21,512 nucleotides of DNA. Origin: Methanocorpusculum sp. Its GTDB lineage: Archaea; Halobacteriota; Methanomicrobia; Methanomicrobiales; Methanocorpusculaceae. The position numbers and the translations under genes are program-made. Positions 14,183 through 21,512 of this stretch are shown piece by piece. The stretch is taken from assembly GCA_017555685.1 (NCBI GenBank), contig JAFZFW010000007.1, positions 1 to 21,512 on the forward strand, given 5' to 3'. Positions within the stretch are counted from its first letter, which is position 1, and every line of letters begins with the position of its first letter. The notes beneath the pieces are model-generated. The model saw nothing but the letters and a program-made list of their open reading frames with translations. It made no database searches and had not been told where the DNA came from.

Positions 14183-15766
14183 TTACTCTTTCCTCTGGCT
14201 GTCGCGGCATGCTGCGACGAATCCGACAAACGGTGCGGATGTTCTGGTTGGTCTGGAACGGAACTCCGGGTGGAACTGGGTTGCTACGAAGTACGGGTGG
14301 TTGTCGAGCTCTAATGCTTCCATTCTGCGGCCGTTTCTGCCGACGAACTTCATGCCCTTTGCTTCGATTTCATCGATGTATGCCGGGTTTACTTCGTATC
14401 TGTGGCGGTGACGCTCGGTGACTTCGGTTTCTCCGTAGAGTTCTGCAAGGCGGCTGCCTTCGGCAATCGTGACCTTGAAGTCTCCAAGGCGCATGGTTCC
14501 GCCTAAGTCTTCGACGCCTTCCTGCTCCGGAAGGAGTGCGATTGCGTGTGTTCCTGCACCCATCTCTTCGCTGGTTGCATCTTTGTATCCTACGACATTT
14601 CTCATGAACTCGATGACACAAAGCTGGAATCCAAGGCAGATACCAAAGAGCGGTTTGTTGTTTTCGCGGGCGAAGCGGATTGCTTCAATCATGCCCTCGA
14701 CACCACGGTTTCCGAATCCGCCCGGAATGAGGATTCCGTCGAGGTCGCGGAGGTCTTCTTCGGTGTACTGCTCGGCGTCAAGCCAGTGGATGTCGACCTC
14801 GGTCGAGAGTTTGCGTCCGGCGTGCTTTAATGCCTCCTTGATGGAGATATAGACATCTTCAACACCGTATTTGGTGATGATACCGACAGAGATGCGGCTG
14901 GTGTACTCGCGGGAAACAACCGAGTACCAGCTGTTGTCTGCCTCTCCTGCATCTAAGTGGAGGAGTTTTAAGAGAACATCTGCCATTCCGTCCTTTTCGA
15001 GCTCGAGCGGGACGAGATAGGTGTCCGGGGCGGTTCTTGCGCTGATGACAGAGCTTGCGTCAACATCGCAGAACGATGCAATCTTTCTCTTGGTGGAAGG
15101 GGAAATTGGGTAGGAGCTTCTGCCGACGATGACGTCTGCTTCGAGACCTAACTCGCGAAGGGCTTTTACCGAGTGCTGGGTCGGCTTGGTCTTTAAGTCT
15201 CCCATGGTGTCTGCCGGAAGGAGGGTGACGTGAACGAGTGCGAAGTCTCCGTTTCCGTATTCCCAGTGCATCTGGCGGACTGCCTCTAAGAACGGCATGC
15301 TTTCGATATCACCGACAGTACCGCCGACTTCGACGATACAGATTTCTGCGTGGTTGCCTTCTTTGTCGGTCCAGGTCTCGGCAGCTCTTTTGATTCTGTC
15401 CTTGATTTCGTCAGTGATGTGCGGGATAATCTGGACGGTTGCGCCAAGATAGTCTCCGCGTCTTTCTTTCTGAATTACGGACTGGTAGATTTTACCGGTC
15501 GTTAAGTTGTGTTCGGACGTGAGTTCGATGTCTAAGAAACGCTCGTAGTTTCCTAAATCAAGGTCGGATTCACCTCCGTCTTTTAAGACGAATACTTCAC
15601 CATGCTGAGCAGGGTTCATGAGTCCTGCGTCGATGTTGAGGTACGGGTCAATTTTTACGCTCGTTACGTGGTATCCTCTGTTGATGAGGATGCGTCCAAT
15701 GGATGCGGCAGTGATGCCTTTTCCAAGTCCGCTCATTACTCCTCCGGTAACTACGACATATTTCAT
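14183..15766 (-). CDS. pyrG: CTP synthase
   Basis: Aminates UTP to CTP using ATP and glutamine ammonia. 527 aa, normal length. The synthetase domain opens [16 protein letters not shown] with the P-loop lysine K16, followed by [15 protein letters not shown] and [22 protein letters not shown]. The class I glutaminase domain has IPGGFGNRG, nucleophile C377 in GICLGFQ, and the late QFHPEF. The ATG at 15766 has AAGGGGAA at 15771-15780 as ribosome site. First gene of the operon pyrG-guaA-tautomerase, which joins two glutamine-dependent nucleotide aminations in one transcript; a 12-bp palindrome lies 24 bp upstream. Confidence 0.97.
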   Translation of the reverse strand: MKYVVVTGGVMSGLGKGITAASIGRILINRGYHVTSVKIDPYLNIDAGLMNPAQHGEVFVLKDGGESDLDLGNYERFLDIELTSEHNLTTGKIYQSVIQKERRGDYLGATVQIIPHITDEIKDRIKRAAETWTDKEGNHAEICIVEVGGTVGDIESMPFLEAVRQMHWEYGNGDFALVHVTLLPADTMGDLKTKPTQHSVKALRELGLEADVIVGRSSYPISPSTKRKIASFCDVDASSVISARTAPDTYLVPLELEKDGMADVLLKLLHLDAGEADNSWYSVVSREYTSRISVGIITKYGVEDVYISIKEALKHAGRKLSTEVDIHWLDAEQYTEEDLRDLDGILIPGGFGNRGVEGMIEAIRFARENNKPLFGICLGFQLCVIEFMRNVVGYKDATSEEMGAGTHAIALLPEQEGVEDLGGTMRLGDFKVTIAEGSRLAELYGETEVTERHRHRYEVNPAYIDEIEAKGMKFVGRNGRRMEALELDNHPYFVATQFHPEFRSRPTRTSAPFVGFVAACRDSQRKE

Positions 15767-15789
15767 TTGTGTTTCCCCTTCATGAAATG

Positions 15790-15801
15790 AATAGTACTAT
15801 T
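15790..15801. promoter_or_regulatory. 12-bp palindrome in the pyrG promoter
   Basis: AATAGTACTATT is a perfect palindrome ending 24 bp before the pyrG ATG. On the - strand its outer part gives CATAATAG, a TATA-like element at the right distance for a short leader. It may be an operator overlapping the promoter, or just an AT-rich promoter core. Confidence 0.4.
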
Positions 15802-15843
15802 ATGTTGGTTTCATTCTGTATTAAGGATAGGGGAGTGATGGTG

Positions 15844-15860
15844 GAAAAGAGGGAAAAAAG
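15844..15860 (-). terminator. U-rich terminator of the anchored protein gene
   Basis: On the - strand the sequence reads TCTTTTTTCCCTCTTTTCC, starting six bases past the stop of the gene at 15866-16261. No hairpin seen. Confidence 0.5.
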
Positions 15861-15865
15861 ATTGG

Positions 15866-16261
15866 TTATGGAAGAGGCGGGGCAACACCGATTGCCCCGA
15901 TGAGCACCTGATACAGTGTGCCGTTCCAGGATACATAGCTTCCCCAGCCGAAGGTGTCCTGTATTGCGTAATACTCCTCCGGCGTCATTTCTCCTTCCGG
16001 ATGGATGTTGAGATAGGTCTCATCGTTTTCGAGAGCGGCAATCAGAACCGGATACTTCGTGCGGTCAGCTCCGGTAAGGGGAATTACCGGAAGTGTCGGG
16101 TCAGGTGTCTGGACGGCATCGATTTTCAGGAAAGATATTGGGTATGCCCAGTCATCTTCTTCCGGCGGGACTTCCTCTCCGCTTCCCTGTATTCCGGCAA
16201 AGACGAGGAGACCCGCGGCACATATCACGAGTATGATAAGGATGATCTGCGTGATTCTCAT
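15866..16261 (-). CDS. Membrane-anchored extracytoplasmic protein, function unknown
   Basis: 131 aa. A single N-terminal hydrophobic helix at about residues 4-23 (QIILIILVICAAGLLVFAG) after a short MRIT start works as a signal anchor; no lipobox is evident even though one Cys lies inside the helix. Behind it a proline- and acid-rich linker (EEVPPEEDDWAYP) leads to a domain of about 95 residues with aromatic residues (YYAIQDTFGWGSYVSWNGTLYQVLIG). No family is recognised. The ATG at 16261 sits just behind GAG with a TATA box at 16283-16293, so the mRNA is nearly leaderless. Probably a single gene. Confidence 0.65.
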   Translation of the reverse strand: MRITQIILIILVICAAGLLVFAGIQGSGEEVPPEEDDWAYPISFLKIDAVQTPDPTLPVIPLTGADRTKYPVLIAALENDETYLNIHPEGEMTPEEYYAIQDTFGWGSYVSWNGTLYQVLIGAIGVAPPLP

Positions 16262-16282
16262 CTCTGATTATTTCTCCGTGAT

Positions 16283-16293
16283 ACAATATAAAC
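16283..16293 (-). promoter_or_regulatory. TATA box of the anchored protein gene
   Basis: GTTTATATTGT on the - strand, centred about 27 bp before the ATG at 16261, predicts a leaderless transcript. Confidence 0.55.
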
Positions 16294-16348
16294 AACTTGG
16301 AAAATCCGGCATATCTCTTTTTGGGAGATAAACTCTGCCGCGTTCCTG

Positions 16349-16358
16349 ATGTATATAT
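16349..16358 (+). promoter_or_regulatory. TATA box of the DUF6512-like gene
   Basis: ATGTATATAT is centred about 30 bp before the ATG at 16384, again fitting a leaderless or nearly leaderless transcript. It stands back to back with the divergent TATA box at 16283-16293, about 56 bp apart. Confidence 0.55.
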
Positions 16359-16383
16359 TCTGCCGTGCTGATACGTAAGTTCT

Positions 16384-16929
16384 ATGCTGAAATCAATATC
16401 TGTCTGGCAGATTGCCGGATTTTTTGCGGCATCGCTTATTGGAACACTGTTCCATTTCACCTATGCATTTAGCGGGCAGAATATCATGGTTGCGCTGTTT
16501 TCTGCGGTAAATGAGTCCGTCTGGGAACATATGAAGCTCGTGTTCTTCCCGCTGATTCTCTTTGCTATTCTGGAATACTGGTTCTGGGGAAAGCAGCAGA
16601 AGAACTTCTGGAATGTAAAACTTCTTGGTATCACGCTTGGCATTCTGCTGAATATTGTCATATACTATACCATATCCGGAGCATTTGGTACAGCTCCGCT
16701 CTGGGTTGATGTCTCTGTCTTCTATATCACTCTGGCAGTGGTGTTCTTCGTTGAGACCCGTCTGTTCAAAAAAGAGTATAAACCACGTCTGCCGTCCACT
16801 ACTGCCGTCCTCCTTCTTGCACTGCTTGCGATTCTCTTTGCTGTCCTGACCCTTATTCCGCCGGAGCTTCCGCTCTTTACTGATTATGCCGGAAATACGG
16901 GATTGCCGGTCCGGTTGGAAAAAATCTGA
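16384..16929 (+). CDS. DUF6512-like integral membrane protein
   Basis: 181 aa, with five or so hydrophobic segments (about residues 8-27, 32-43, 51-68, 78-100, 106-122 and 137-158). The conserved block SAVNESVWEHMKLVFFPLI at about 40-58 is the hallmark of a small membrane family (DUF6512) best known from Firmicutes; the ending LPLFTDYAGNTGLP also fits. Function of the family is unknown. The polar NESxWEH motif in a membrane setting suggests a metal or substrate site. A single gene between a divergent anchored protein and a convergent antiporter; a Firmicute-like small membrane protein here could be horizontally acquired, but I did not test composition. Confidence 0.7.
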   Translation: MLKSISVWQIAGFFAASLIGTLFHFTYAFSGQNIMVALFSAVNESVWEHMKLVFFPLILFAILEYWFWGKQQKNFWNVKLLGITLGILLNIVIYYTISGAFGTAPLWVDVSVFYITLAVVFFVETRLFKKEYKPRLPSTTAVLLLALLAILFAVLTLIPPELPLFTDYAGNTGLPVRLEKI

Positions 16930-16950
16930 GAAAATCCGGTTTTCTTTTTT
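16930..16950 (+). terminator. Hairpin plus T6 terminator
   Basis: GAAAA (16930-16934) and TTTTC (16940-16944) flank TCCGG, followed by T6 at 16945-16950. It directly follows the stop codon of the DUF6512-like gene. Confidence 0.5.
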
Positions 16951-16976
16951 GCTTCCTGAGAGGAAATCTGTTTCGT

Positions 16977-16989
16977 GTGGAAAAAAGGG
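16977..16989 (-). terminator. U-rich terminator of the antiporter gene
   Basis: On the - strand CCCTTTTTTCCA lies four bases past the stop codon at 16993-16995. No clear stem. Confidence 0.4.
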
Positions 16990-16992
16990 AAG

Positions 16993-19053
16993 TTATGCGG
17001 AAGGAGTTTCCTTCCGTGCAGGAAGTTCACAGCAGGTTGTGCCGTCACATAAGAAGAGCGGAAGCATCCGTCCAAGCGCACGCTGTTCTCCAATGACAAC
17101 CACGGTATCTCCCTTCAGGAGAATCGTCTCTCCGTCCGGAGACACCACTGCATCTGCTTCTCCGTAGCGTTTTACCGCGAGAACCGAGATGCCGTAGTTG
17201 GCACGCAGGTGGATTTCACAGAGCTTCTTGCCGCAGACAGAACAGCCGTCTTCTACGCGAATCTGCTCGACCTGTGCCATCTCGGATGACAGACGCTCAT
17301 CCGCACGTTTGGCGCGGACAAGCAGGGAGTCGAGGATGGTCGAACGGTCATCATCAGGGATGCTGGTTTTCTGCGGAATATTGATGTATGTATTGTACAG
17401 CTCGGTTCTGATTTCCTTACTGAACTGCTCGATGTCCTGAACCGGCATGTTCTTGCTCATTAAGATACGGCGGAAAATCTGGATAGCAGACTCTCTCTCA
17501 TCAACGATAACCTCATCAGCTCCTAAATGGTACAGCTCGGCCGTCTCCGCAATGAACTTTGAACGGGTAATAATGGAAATCTGCGGATTCATACGGCGTG
17601 CGGCAGTAATAATTCCTTTGACAGATTCCATATGCGGGATGGTGATGACGATAGTTTTTGCTGTTCTGATTTCCGCATAGTCTAAAACCGCCTCACGGCT
17701 TGCATCACCATAGATGATGTTTTCTCCGCGTGCTTTCTCGCGGGCAACGGTATCGGCATTCAGTTCAAGGATGATGTAGGGAATATCCATCCGCTTTAAT
17801 GCCTTGGAGACATACTGGCCGGCAAGACCGTAACCCACAATAATCTCATGGTCGGCTTTAACAACCTGCTTTTCCTCCTCCTCAACCTTTGGCGCGAAGT
17901 ACTTGTTGACAATTCCCGGAGCAAGCTGGACAAGGAACGGGGTGGCAGCCATCGTCACAATCGAGATAGCAAGGAAGATCTGGTAAATCTCATTGTCCAG
18001 AATACCGGCGGCAAGGCCGGTAGATCCAAGGATGAACGAGAACTCTCCAATCTGTGCAAGACCGACTGCGGAGAGAATCGCGGCACCTGTTGCAACTCCT
18101 AAGGCTTTTACCGAGATGAAGTTTAAGACAAACTTTCCAAGCAGGAGGACTGCGGCAAGACCGGCAATTAACAGCAGGTGTTCCCAGAGGTATGACAGAT
18201 TCAGCATCATACCGATGGAGACGAAGAAGACACCGGTTAAGATGTCACGAAGCGGCATAATCTGTCCGACAACTTCGTGGCTGTAGTCAGAACCGGAGAT
18301 AGCGATACCTGCCAGGAACGCACCAAGCGCCAGACTGACACCGTTTAAGGACATGAGCCAGGCGATACCGAAACAAATGACCACAATTGAGATGATAAAC
18401 AGCTCACTGCTTCTGGTAAGTGCAACATGGCGCAGGAGTTTTGGAACCAGATAGATAGCTGCCACTAAGATAACCATCATGATTGCCAGACCGGCGACAA
18501 AGCTCACCATCTCGCCAACGATATCTCCTCCGCCGGTTCCGGCAAGGAACGGGACGGCAAGCATCATCGGCACGACGTTTAAGTCCTGGAAAATCAGCAG
18601 ACCAAGGGCAATCTTTCCATGCCTGCTGTCCACCTCTCCGCTCTTCTGGTAATGTTCCATGATAATCGCCGTAGACGAGTGTGCGACCAGGAAACCAATG
18701 AAGAGTGCAACGCTTGACGAGAAGCCGACAGCGACCATCACTGCCCAGACTGCTGCGGTTGTCAGGACCAGCTGGAGCGTACCGCCTATTAAGACGATCT
18801 TCTTCATTGCGAGCAGGTTCTTCAGCGAAATTTCCAGACCGATGGTAAACATCAGCAGAATAACGCCGAGCTCTGCCAACATCGACACTTCCTCTTCGGC
18901 AATCAGGCCGAGACCGAACGGTCCGACGATGATACCGGTTAAGAAGTATCCGATGATAAAGGGTACTCTGAATTTCCGTCCGATTAACAGTACTACCAGA
19001 GCACAGGCAAGTACCACAACCAGTGCGGAAATGATTGCTGCTTCATCTCCCAT
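16993..19053 (-). CDS. KefB/CPA2-type monovalent cation:proton antiporter with RCK domains
   Basis: 686 aa membrane transporter exchanging K+ or Na+ for H+. Residues about 1-385 form a CPA2 membrane domain (VPFIIGYFLTGIIVGPFGLG, FTIGLEIS, AHSSTAIIM, GAFLAGIAISGSDY, LAQIGEFSFILG). A TrkA-N/RCK nucleotide-binding domain follows from about 403 with VGYGLAGQYVSKAL, the acidic ILELNAD turn and GDASREAVL; a TrkA-C-type domain ends the protein (ETILLKGDTVVVIG). At the start of that last domain lies C604-x2-C607-x4-C612-x2-H615, a pattern like a metal or redox site. ATG at 19053 is chosen: GAGGT stands six bases before it, and the longer reading from 19224 adds 57 basic, non-membrane residues. Ion specificity cannot be read from the sequence. 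Confidence 0.92.
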   Translation of the reverse strand: MGDEAAIISALVVVLACALVVLLIGRKFRVPFIIGYFLTGIIVGPFGLGLIAEEEVSMLAELGVILLMFTIGLEISLKNLLAMKKIVLIGGTLQLVLTTAAVWAVMVAVGFSSSVALFIGFLVAHSSTAIIMEHYQKSGEVDSRHGKIALGLLIFQDLNVVPMMLAVPFLAGTGGGDIVGEMVSFVAGLAIMMVILVAAIYLVPKLLRHVALTRSSELFIISIVVICFGIAWLMSLNGVSLALGAFLAGIAISGSDYSHEVVGQIMPLRDILTGVFFVSIGMMLNLSYLWEHLLLIAGLAAVLLLGKFVLNFISVKALGVATGAAILSAVGLAQIGEFSFILGSTGLAAGILDNEIYQIFLAISIVTMAATPFLVQLAPGIVNKYFAPKVEEEEKQVVKADHEIIVGYGLAGQYVSKALKRMDIPYIILELNADTVAREKARGENIIYGDASREAVLDYAEIRTAKTIVITIPHMESVKGIITAARRMNPQISIITRSKFIAETAELYHLGADEVIVDERESAIQIFRRILMSKNMPVQDIEQFSKEIRTELYNTYINIPQKTSIPDDDRSTILDSLLVRAKRADERLSSEMAQVEQIRVEDGCSVCGKKLCEIHLRANYGISVLAVKRYGEADAVVSPDGETILLKGDTVVVIGEQRALGRMLPLFLCDGTTCCELPARKETPSA

Positions 19054-19093
19054 ATGAGACCTCAATAAATGTGTTAAATTTTTCCTGTTGCCA

Positions 19094-19102
19094 CATAAAT
19101 AA
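19094..19102 (-). promoter_or_regulatory. TATA-box candidate for the antiporter gene
   Basis: TTATTTATG on the - strand, centred about 45 bp before the ATG at 19053. Initiation near 19071 would give an 18-nt leader holding the GAGGT ribosome site. Confidence 0.4.
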
Positions 19103-19235
19103 TTTTTTGAATCTTCTGTGAAACAGGGTGGCATCCATTGAGTGCCTGCACATTTTGCTGTCTTTCCTCTTTCCTGTCGTGCCCGAAGAGAAGCCTTAAT
19201 GCTGTATGGCACTGATATATACACTAGAATTAGCC

Positions 19236-19748
19236 ATGCAGACAGAATATTGTGAATTATGCGGCGTACAAATCACGAAACGGGCAAAGCTCGTTCAGAT
19301 TGAAGGTGCGAAGCCTATGAAGGTTTGCGATAAGTGTGCAAAGCTGGGCACTGAAGTCCAGACTCCGCGCTCTAAGGCTCAGTCCGGGCGTTTTGCCCCG
19401 CAGTCCTCTGCATCGCGCCCTGTCCACTCCCCATCTGCCCCGCGCAAACGTGATATGTTCGATTTCATCGAAGGCGATGTCGTTGAAGACTTCTCCAAGC
19501 GTATCGCAGCAGCCCGCCAGGCAAAAGGATTCTCCCAGAAAGACCTTGCCTACATCTTAAAGATGCAGGAAGGAGACATCAAGAAGCTTGAACGCGGAGA
19601 CCGTGCCCCGACCGAGGCAGAACGCAAGAAGATCGAAAAAGAGCTCGGTATCGTTCTGCTTGATGTCGGAGACGACAATGCAAAGTCACAGATGGGTGGG
19701 GTTGCAGCAACCACTCTCGGTGATGTGATTCAGATTAAGAGGAAATAA
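19236..19748 (+). CDS. mbf1: Archaeal multiprotein bridging factor 1
   Basis: Archaeal MBF1, a helix-turn-helix protein related to the eukaryotic coactivator and reported to associate with the ribosome in archaea. 170 aa. An N-terminal zinc ribbon is formed by C6-x2-C9 and C31-x2-C34, a basic, Ser/Pro-rich linker covers about 45-75, and the Cro/CI-type HTH spans about 85-145 ([38 protein letters not shown]). The ATG at 19236 gives the usual start just before the first CxxC; the earlier ATG at 19206 would add ten residues. Its stop TAA overlaps the tpiA ATG by one base, so the two are made together. Confidence 0.93.
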   Translation: MQTEYCELCGVQITKRAKLVQIEGAKPMKVCDKCAKLGTEVQTPRSKAQSGRFAPQSSASRPVHSPSAPRKRDMFDFIEGDVVEDFSKRIAAARQAKGFSQKDLAYILKMQEGDIKKLERGDRAPTEAERKKIEKELGIVLLDVGDDNAKSQMGGVAATTLGDVIQIKRK

Positions 19749-20413
19749 TGACTTCCCCTCTTATCTTAATTAACTTCAAATCCTACCGCGAAGGTGCAGG
19801 AAACAACGCGGGAAGAATTGGTGAAGCAGCAGAGCTCGTAATGTCGGAGACCGGAGTTACTATCGGTGTCGCTCCGCAATATGTTGAACTGCACCCGTTC
19901 TGTAAACACTACGAGATTCCGGTCTACGCACAGCACATCGATGCAGTCGAGGGTGCATTTACCGGAAGAGTTCCGGCATTCACGGTTCGTGCCGCAGGAT
20001 GTACGGGAACGCTCATCAACCACTCCGAACGCCGGTTAACGATTGCAGACATTGAAGCATGCGTTGAGGCGGCAAAGTTCAACCACTTAGAGTCGGTTGT
20101 CTGCACAAACACTGCAGGAGTTTCTGCAGCCGCAGCAGCTTTCGGTCCAACCTACGTCGCTATTGAGCCTCCGGAGTTAATCGGTTCCGGAGTCTCCGTG
20201 GCAAAGGCAGACCCGGGTATCATCTCCGCTTCTGTTGAGCGGGTGAAAAATATCAACGCGGATGTCAAGGTTCTCTGCGGAGCAGGAATCCAGTCCGGTG
20301 AATGCGTGAAGACTGCAGTCGACCTTGGAGCAGACGGTGTTCTTCTGGCATCCAGTGTTGTCAAAGCAAAGGATCCTGAAGCGGTTCTCCGCGACCTGGT
20401 CTCCAAACTTTAA
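19748..20413 (+). CDS. tpiA: Triosephosphate isomerase, archaeal type
   Basis: Interconverts dihydroxyacetone phosphate and glyceraldehyde 3-phosphate in gluconeogenesis and glycolysis. 221 aa, about 25 shorter than bacterial and eukaryotic enzymes, as in the tetrameric archaeal form. Catalytic residues are in place: K11 in LINFKSY, H92 in INHSERR, E140 in [12 protein letters not shown] (flexible loop), and the phosphate-binding CGAGIQSGE and GVLLASSVV near the end. AGAGGAAA stands before the ATG, spaced six bases from GAGG. Coupled to MBF1 by a one-base TAATG overlap, and followed eight bases later by the patatin-like gene. Confidence 0.96.
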   Translation: MTSPLILINFKSYREGAGNNAGRIGEAAELVMSETGVTIGVAPQYVELHPFCKHYEIPVYAQHIDAVEGAFTGRVPAFTVRAAGCTGTLINHSERRLTIADIEACVEAAKFNHLESVVCTNTAGVSAAAAAFGPTYVAIEPPELIGSGVSVAKADPGIISASVERVKNINADVKVLCGAGIQSGECVKTAVDLGADGVLLASSVVKAKDPEAVLRDLVSKL

Positions 20414-20421
20414 CCTTTTTT

Positions 20422-21276
20422 ATGAAAACCGGGCTTGTTGTGGAAGGCGGCGGTATGAAGTGCGCCTACAGTGCAGGTATTCTCGACCGGTTCTTAGATG
20501 ATGGAATTACCTTTGATGAGTGCATCGGTGTCTCTGCCGGTGCGGCAAATCTGGTGTCCTATGCTGCAGGGCAGCGGGGACGAAACCTCCGGTTCTATGT
20601 CGGACATGCACAGGATCCCCGCTACATGGGAATGCGTCACTTTCTCACGAAGGGCTCGTTCTTTAACTATCCGTACATCTTCGGCGAGCTCTCCGGCAGT
20701 TCCGGAGCTGACCCGCTCGATTATGCAGCCCTTCTCGAAAATCCTGCCGCAGTCTATCTGACCGCGACAGATGCAGTCACCGGTGATGCCCGCTACTTTG
20801 AAAAATCAGAGATGGCTCAGGATGATTACCGCATTTTAATGGCAGGGGGATCGATTCCGGCGCTTTGTCCGCCGGTGGAAATCGCGGGCAGAATGTACTA
20901 TGACGGCGGGCTTGCAGATCCGGTTCCGCTGCAGAAAGCATTCGATGACGGATGTGACAAAGTGGTTGTTCTCCTGGAAAACCCGCGAACCTTTGTCCGG
21001 CAGCAGCAGGGAATGAAATCAGTCTATCACTTCCTGCTTCGGAAATATCCGAGGATGACTGAGATGATAGACAACCGTCATCTGCGATATCAGGAAACCC
21101 TTTCCCGGGTGTACGAACAGGAACGCGAGGGCCGCGTCTTCATCTTCGCTCCGCCGGAGAACACCGGTGTTTCCACGACCACCAAAGACCCGGATCTTTT
21201 ACAGAAGCTCTACCGTATCGGCGTTGCGGATTACGATGCGCAGCGTGAGATGCTGATTGCTTATCTGGAGGAATGA
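20422..21276 (+). CDS. Second patatin-like serine hydrolase with DUF6363-like tail
   Basis: 284 aa predicted acyl hydrolase, a paralogue of the protein at 1885-2781 in the same order of motifs: oxyanion loop VEGGGMKC at 7-14, GVSAG at 36-40 (Ser38) and the aspartate D161 in DGGLADPVPL, here with the canonical DGG. The tail (RKYPRMTEMIDNRHLRYQE, FIFAPPENTGVSTT, YRIGVADYDAQ) is the DUF6363-type region. Cytosolic by appearance. ATG at 20422 is eight bases after the tpiA stop, with a T-rich spacer and no ribosome site, so coupling or a short independent transcript are both possible. The next gene starts two bases after its stop behind GGAGG, which belongs to this gene's own last codons. Substrate unknown. 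Confidence 0.88.
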   Translation: MKTGLVVEGGGMKCAYSAGILDRFLDDGITFDECIGVSAGAANLVSYAAGQRGRNLRFYVGHAQDPRYMGMRHFLTKGSFFNYPYIFGELSGSSGADPLDYAALLENPAAVYLTATDAVTGDARYFEKSEMAQDDYRILMAGGSIPALCPPVEIAGRMYYDGGLADPVPLQKAFDDGCDKVVVLLENPRTFVRQQQGMKSVYHFLLRKYPRMTEMIDNRHLRYQETLSRVYEQEREGRVFIFAPPENTGVSTTTKDPDLLQKLYRIGVADYDAQREMLIAYLEE

Positions 21277-21278
21277 AT

Positions 21279-21512
21279 ATGGGAAAAGAAAAGAAGTTAT
21301 GTCAGAAATGTACTGAGAAGTATGATAAGGACTGTAAAGACAAGAGAACTGCAAAGTGCGGACTCAAGGCCGCAAAGAAGGAAGCCAAGCGCCTGAAAGA
21401 AGAGGCTGAGATGATGCAGGTCTTAAAGAACTGCCAGAACTCTATGTGCCAGGTCTTTGCAGAACAGGTGGTCGTTGACCGTCTGGTTGAACAGGACTTT
21501 ATGGAAGCCTTC
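21279..21512 (+). CDS. Cys- and Lys-rich protein, cut by the window end
   Basis: Open from ATG at 21279 for 78 codons to the window edge. GGAGG at 21268-21272 is six bases upstream, an excellent ribosome site, and the gene starts two bases after the patatin stop, so translation of both is linked. The first 27 residues are highly basic with C8-x2-C11-x7-C19-x7-C27, which could bind a metal. A charged helix (AAKKEAKRLKEEAEMM) follows, then CQNSMCQVFAEQVVVDRL with two more Cys spaced four apart. No family is recognised; it may be a metal- or nucleic-acid-binding protein. Confidence 0.7.
   Translation, partial: MGKEKKLCQKCTEKYDKDCKDKRTAKCGLKAAKKEAKRLKEEAEMMQVLKNCQNSMCQVFAEQVVVDRLVEQDFMEAF

Noticed and set aside
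18659..19057. 132 aa open frame on the + strand inside the antiporter gene
   Set aside because: Antisense shadow over the first membrane helices of the antiporter.
19213..19222. TGATATATAC as TATA box of mbf1
   Set aside because: Only about 19 bp from the ATG at 19236; initiation at the usual 26 bp would fall past the start codon, so this is not safe.
19054..19224. 57-residue N-terminal extension of the antiporter
   Set aside because: Basic and non-membrane, runs against the MBF1 upstream region; ATG 19053 has GAGGT at proper distance.

Overview
The window looks like chromosomal DNA of a methanogenic euryarchaeon of the order Methanomicrobiales, probably close to Methanocorpusculum. The genus is an inference from gene content and sequence style, not a database match. 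Archaeal marks are archease next to RtcB, an MBF1 with N-terminal zinc ribbon, a short (221 aa) archaeal triosephosphate isomerase, a multi-OB-fold RPA, a DUF2551 protein, DapL-type lysine synthesis, TATA boxes 20-35 bp upstream of start codons, U-rich terminators without strong hairpins, and a mix of leaderless and Shine-Dalgarno-led genes including TTG starts. I see no rRNA, tRNA, CRISPR, insertion sequence or prophage.

Layout. 1-478: tail of a gene that lies mostly outside, then a small three-helix membrane protein (+). 624-1850: S-adenosyl/S-inosylhomocysteine hydrolase (-), divergent over only 34 bp from a patatin-like hydrolase (1885-2781, +). 2877-6620: a tight + operon dapL-lysA-RPA. 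6643-6727: a regular array of TTCGG/CCGAA half-sites in front of 6745-9093, feoA-feoB and a 53 aa cysteine-rich membrane protein started at TTG inside feoB (ferrous iron uptake). 9268-12339: a - strand cluster, transcribed DUF2551 protein, single-Cys IscA-like protein, archease, rtcB, then a glutamine-amidotransferase-fold protein; archease and RtcB form a tRNA-splicing/RNA-ligation pair. 12465-15766: - strand operon pyrG-guaA-tautomerase. 15866-16929: a lipobox-free membrane-anchored protein (-) and a DUF6512-like membrane protein (+), divergent with back-to-back TATA boxes. 16993-19053: a KefB-type antiporter with RCK domains and a CX2CX4CX2H motif (-). 19236-21512: + operon MBF1-tpiA-second patatin-like hydrolase-cysteine/lysine-rich protein cut by the window end.

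Most of the window is ordinary housekeeping: methyl-cycle recycling, lysine, nucleotide and triose-phosphate metabolism, RNA ligation, iron uptake. The points that deserve a second look are the operator array before feoAB, the altered G4 motif of FeoB (NMNK instead of NxxD), the small unknown partners of archease-RtcB, the Cys motif in the antiporter, and the two patatin paralogues, one of which is followed by an uncharacterised Cys-rich protein.
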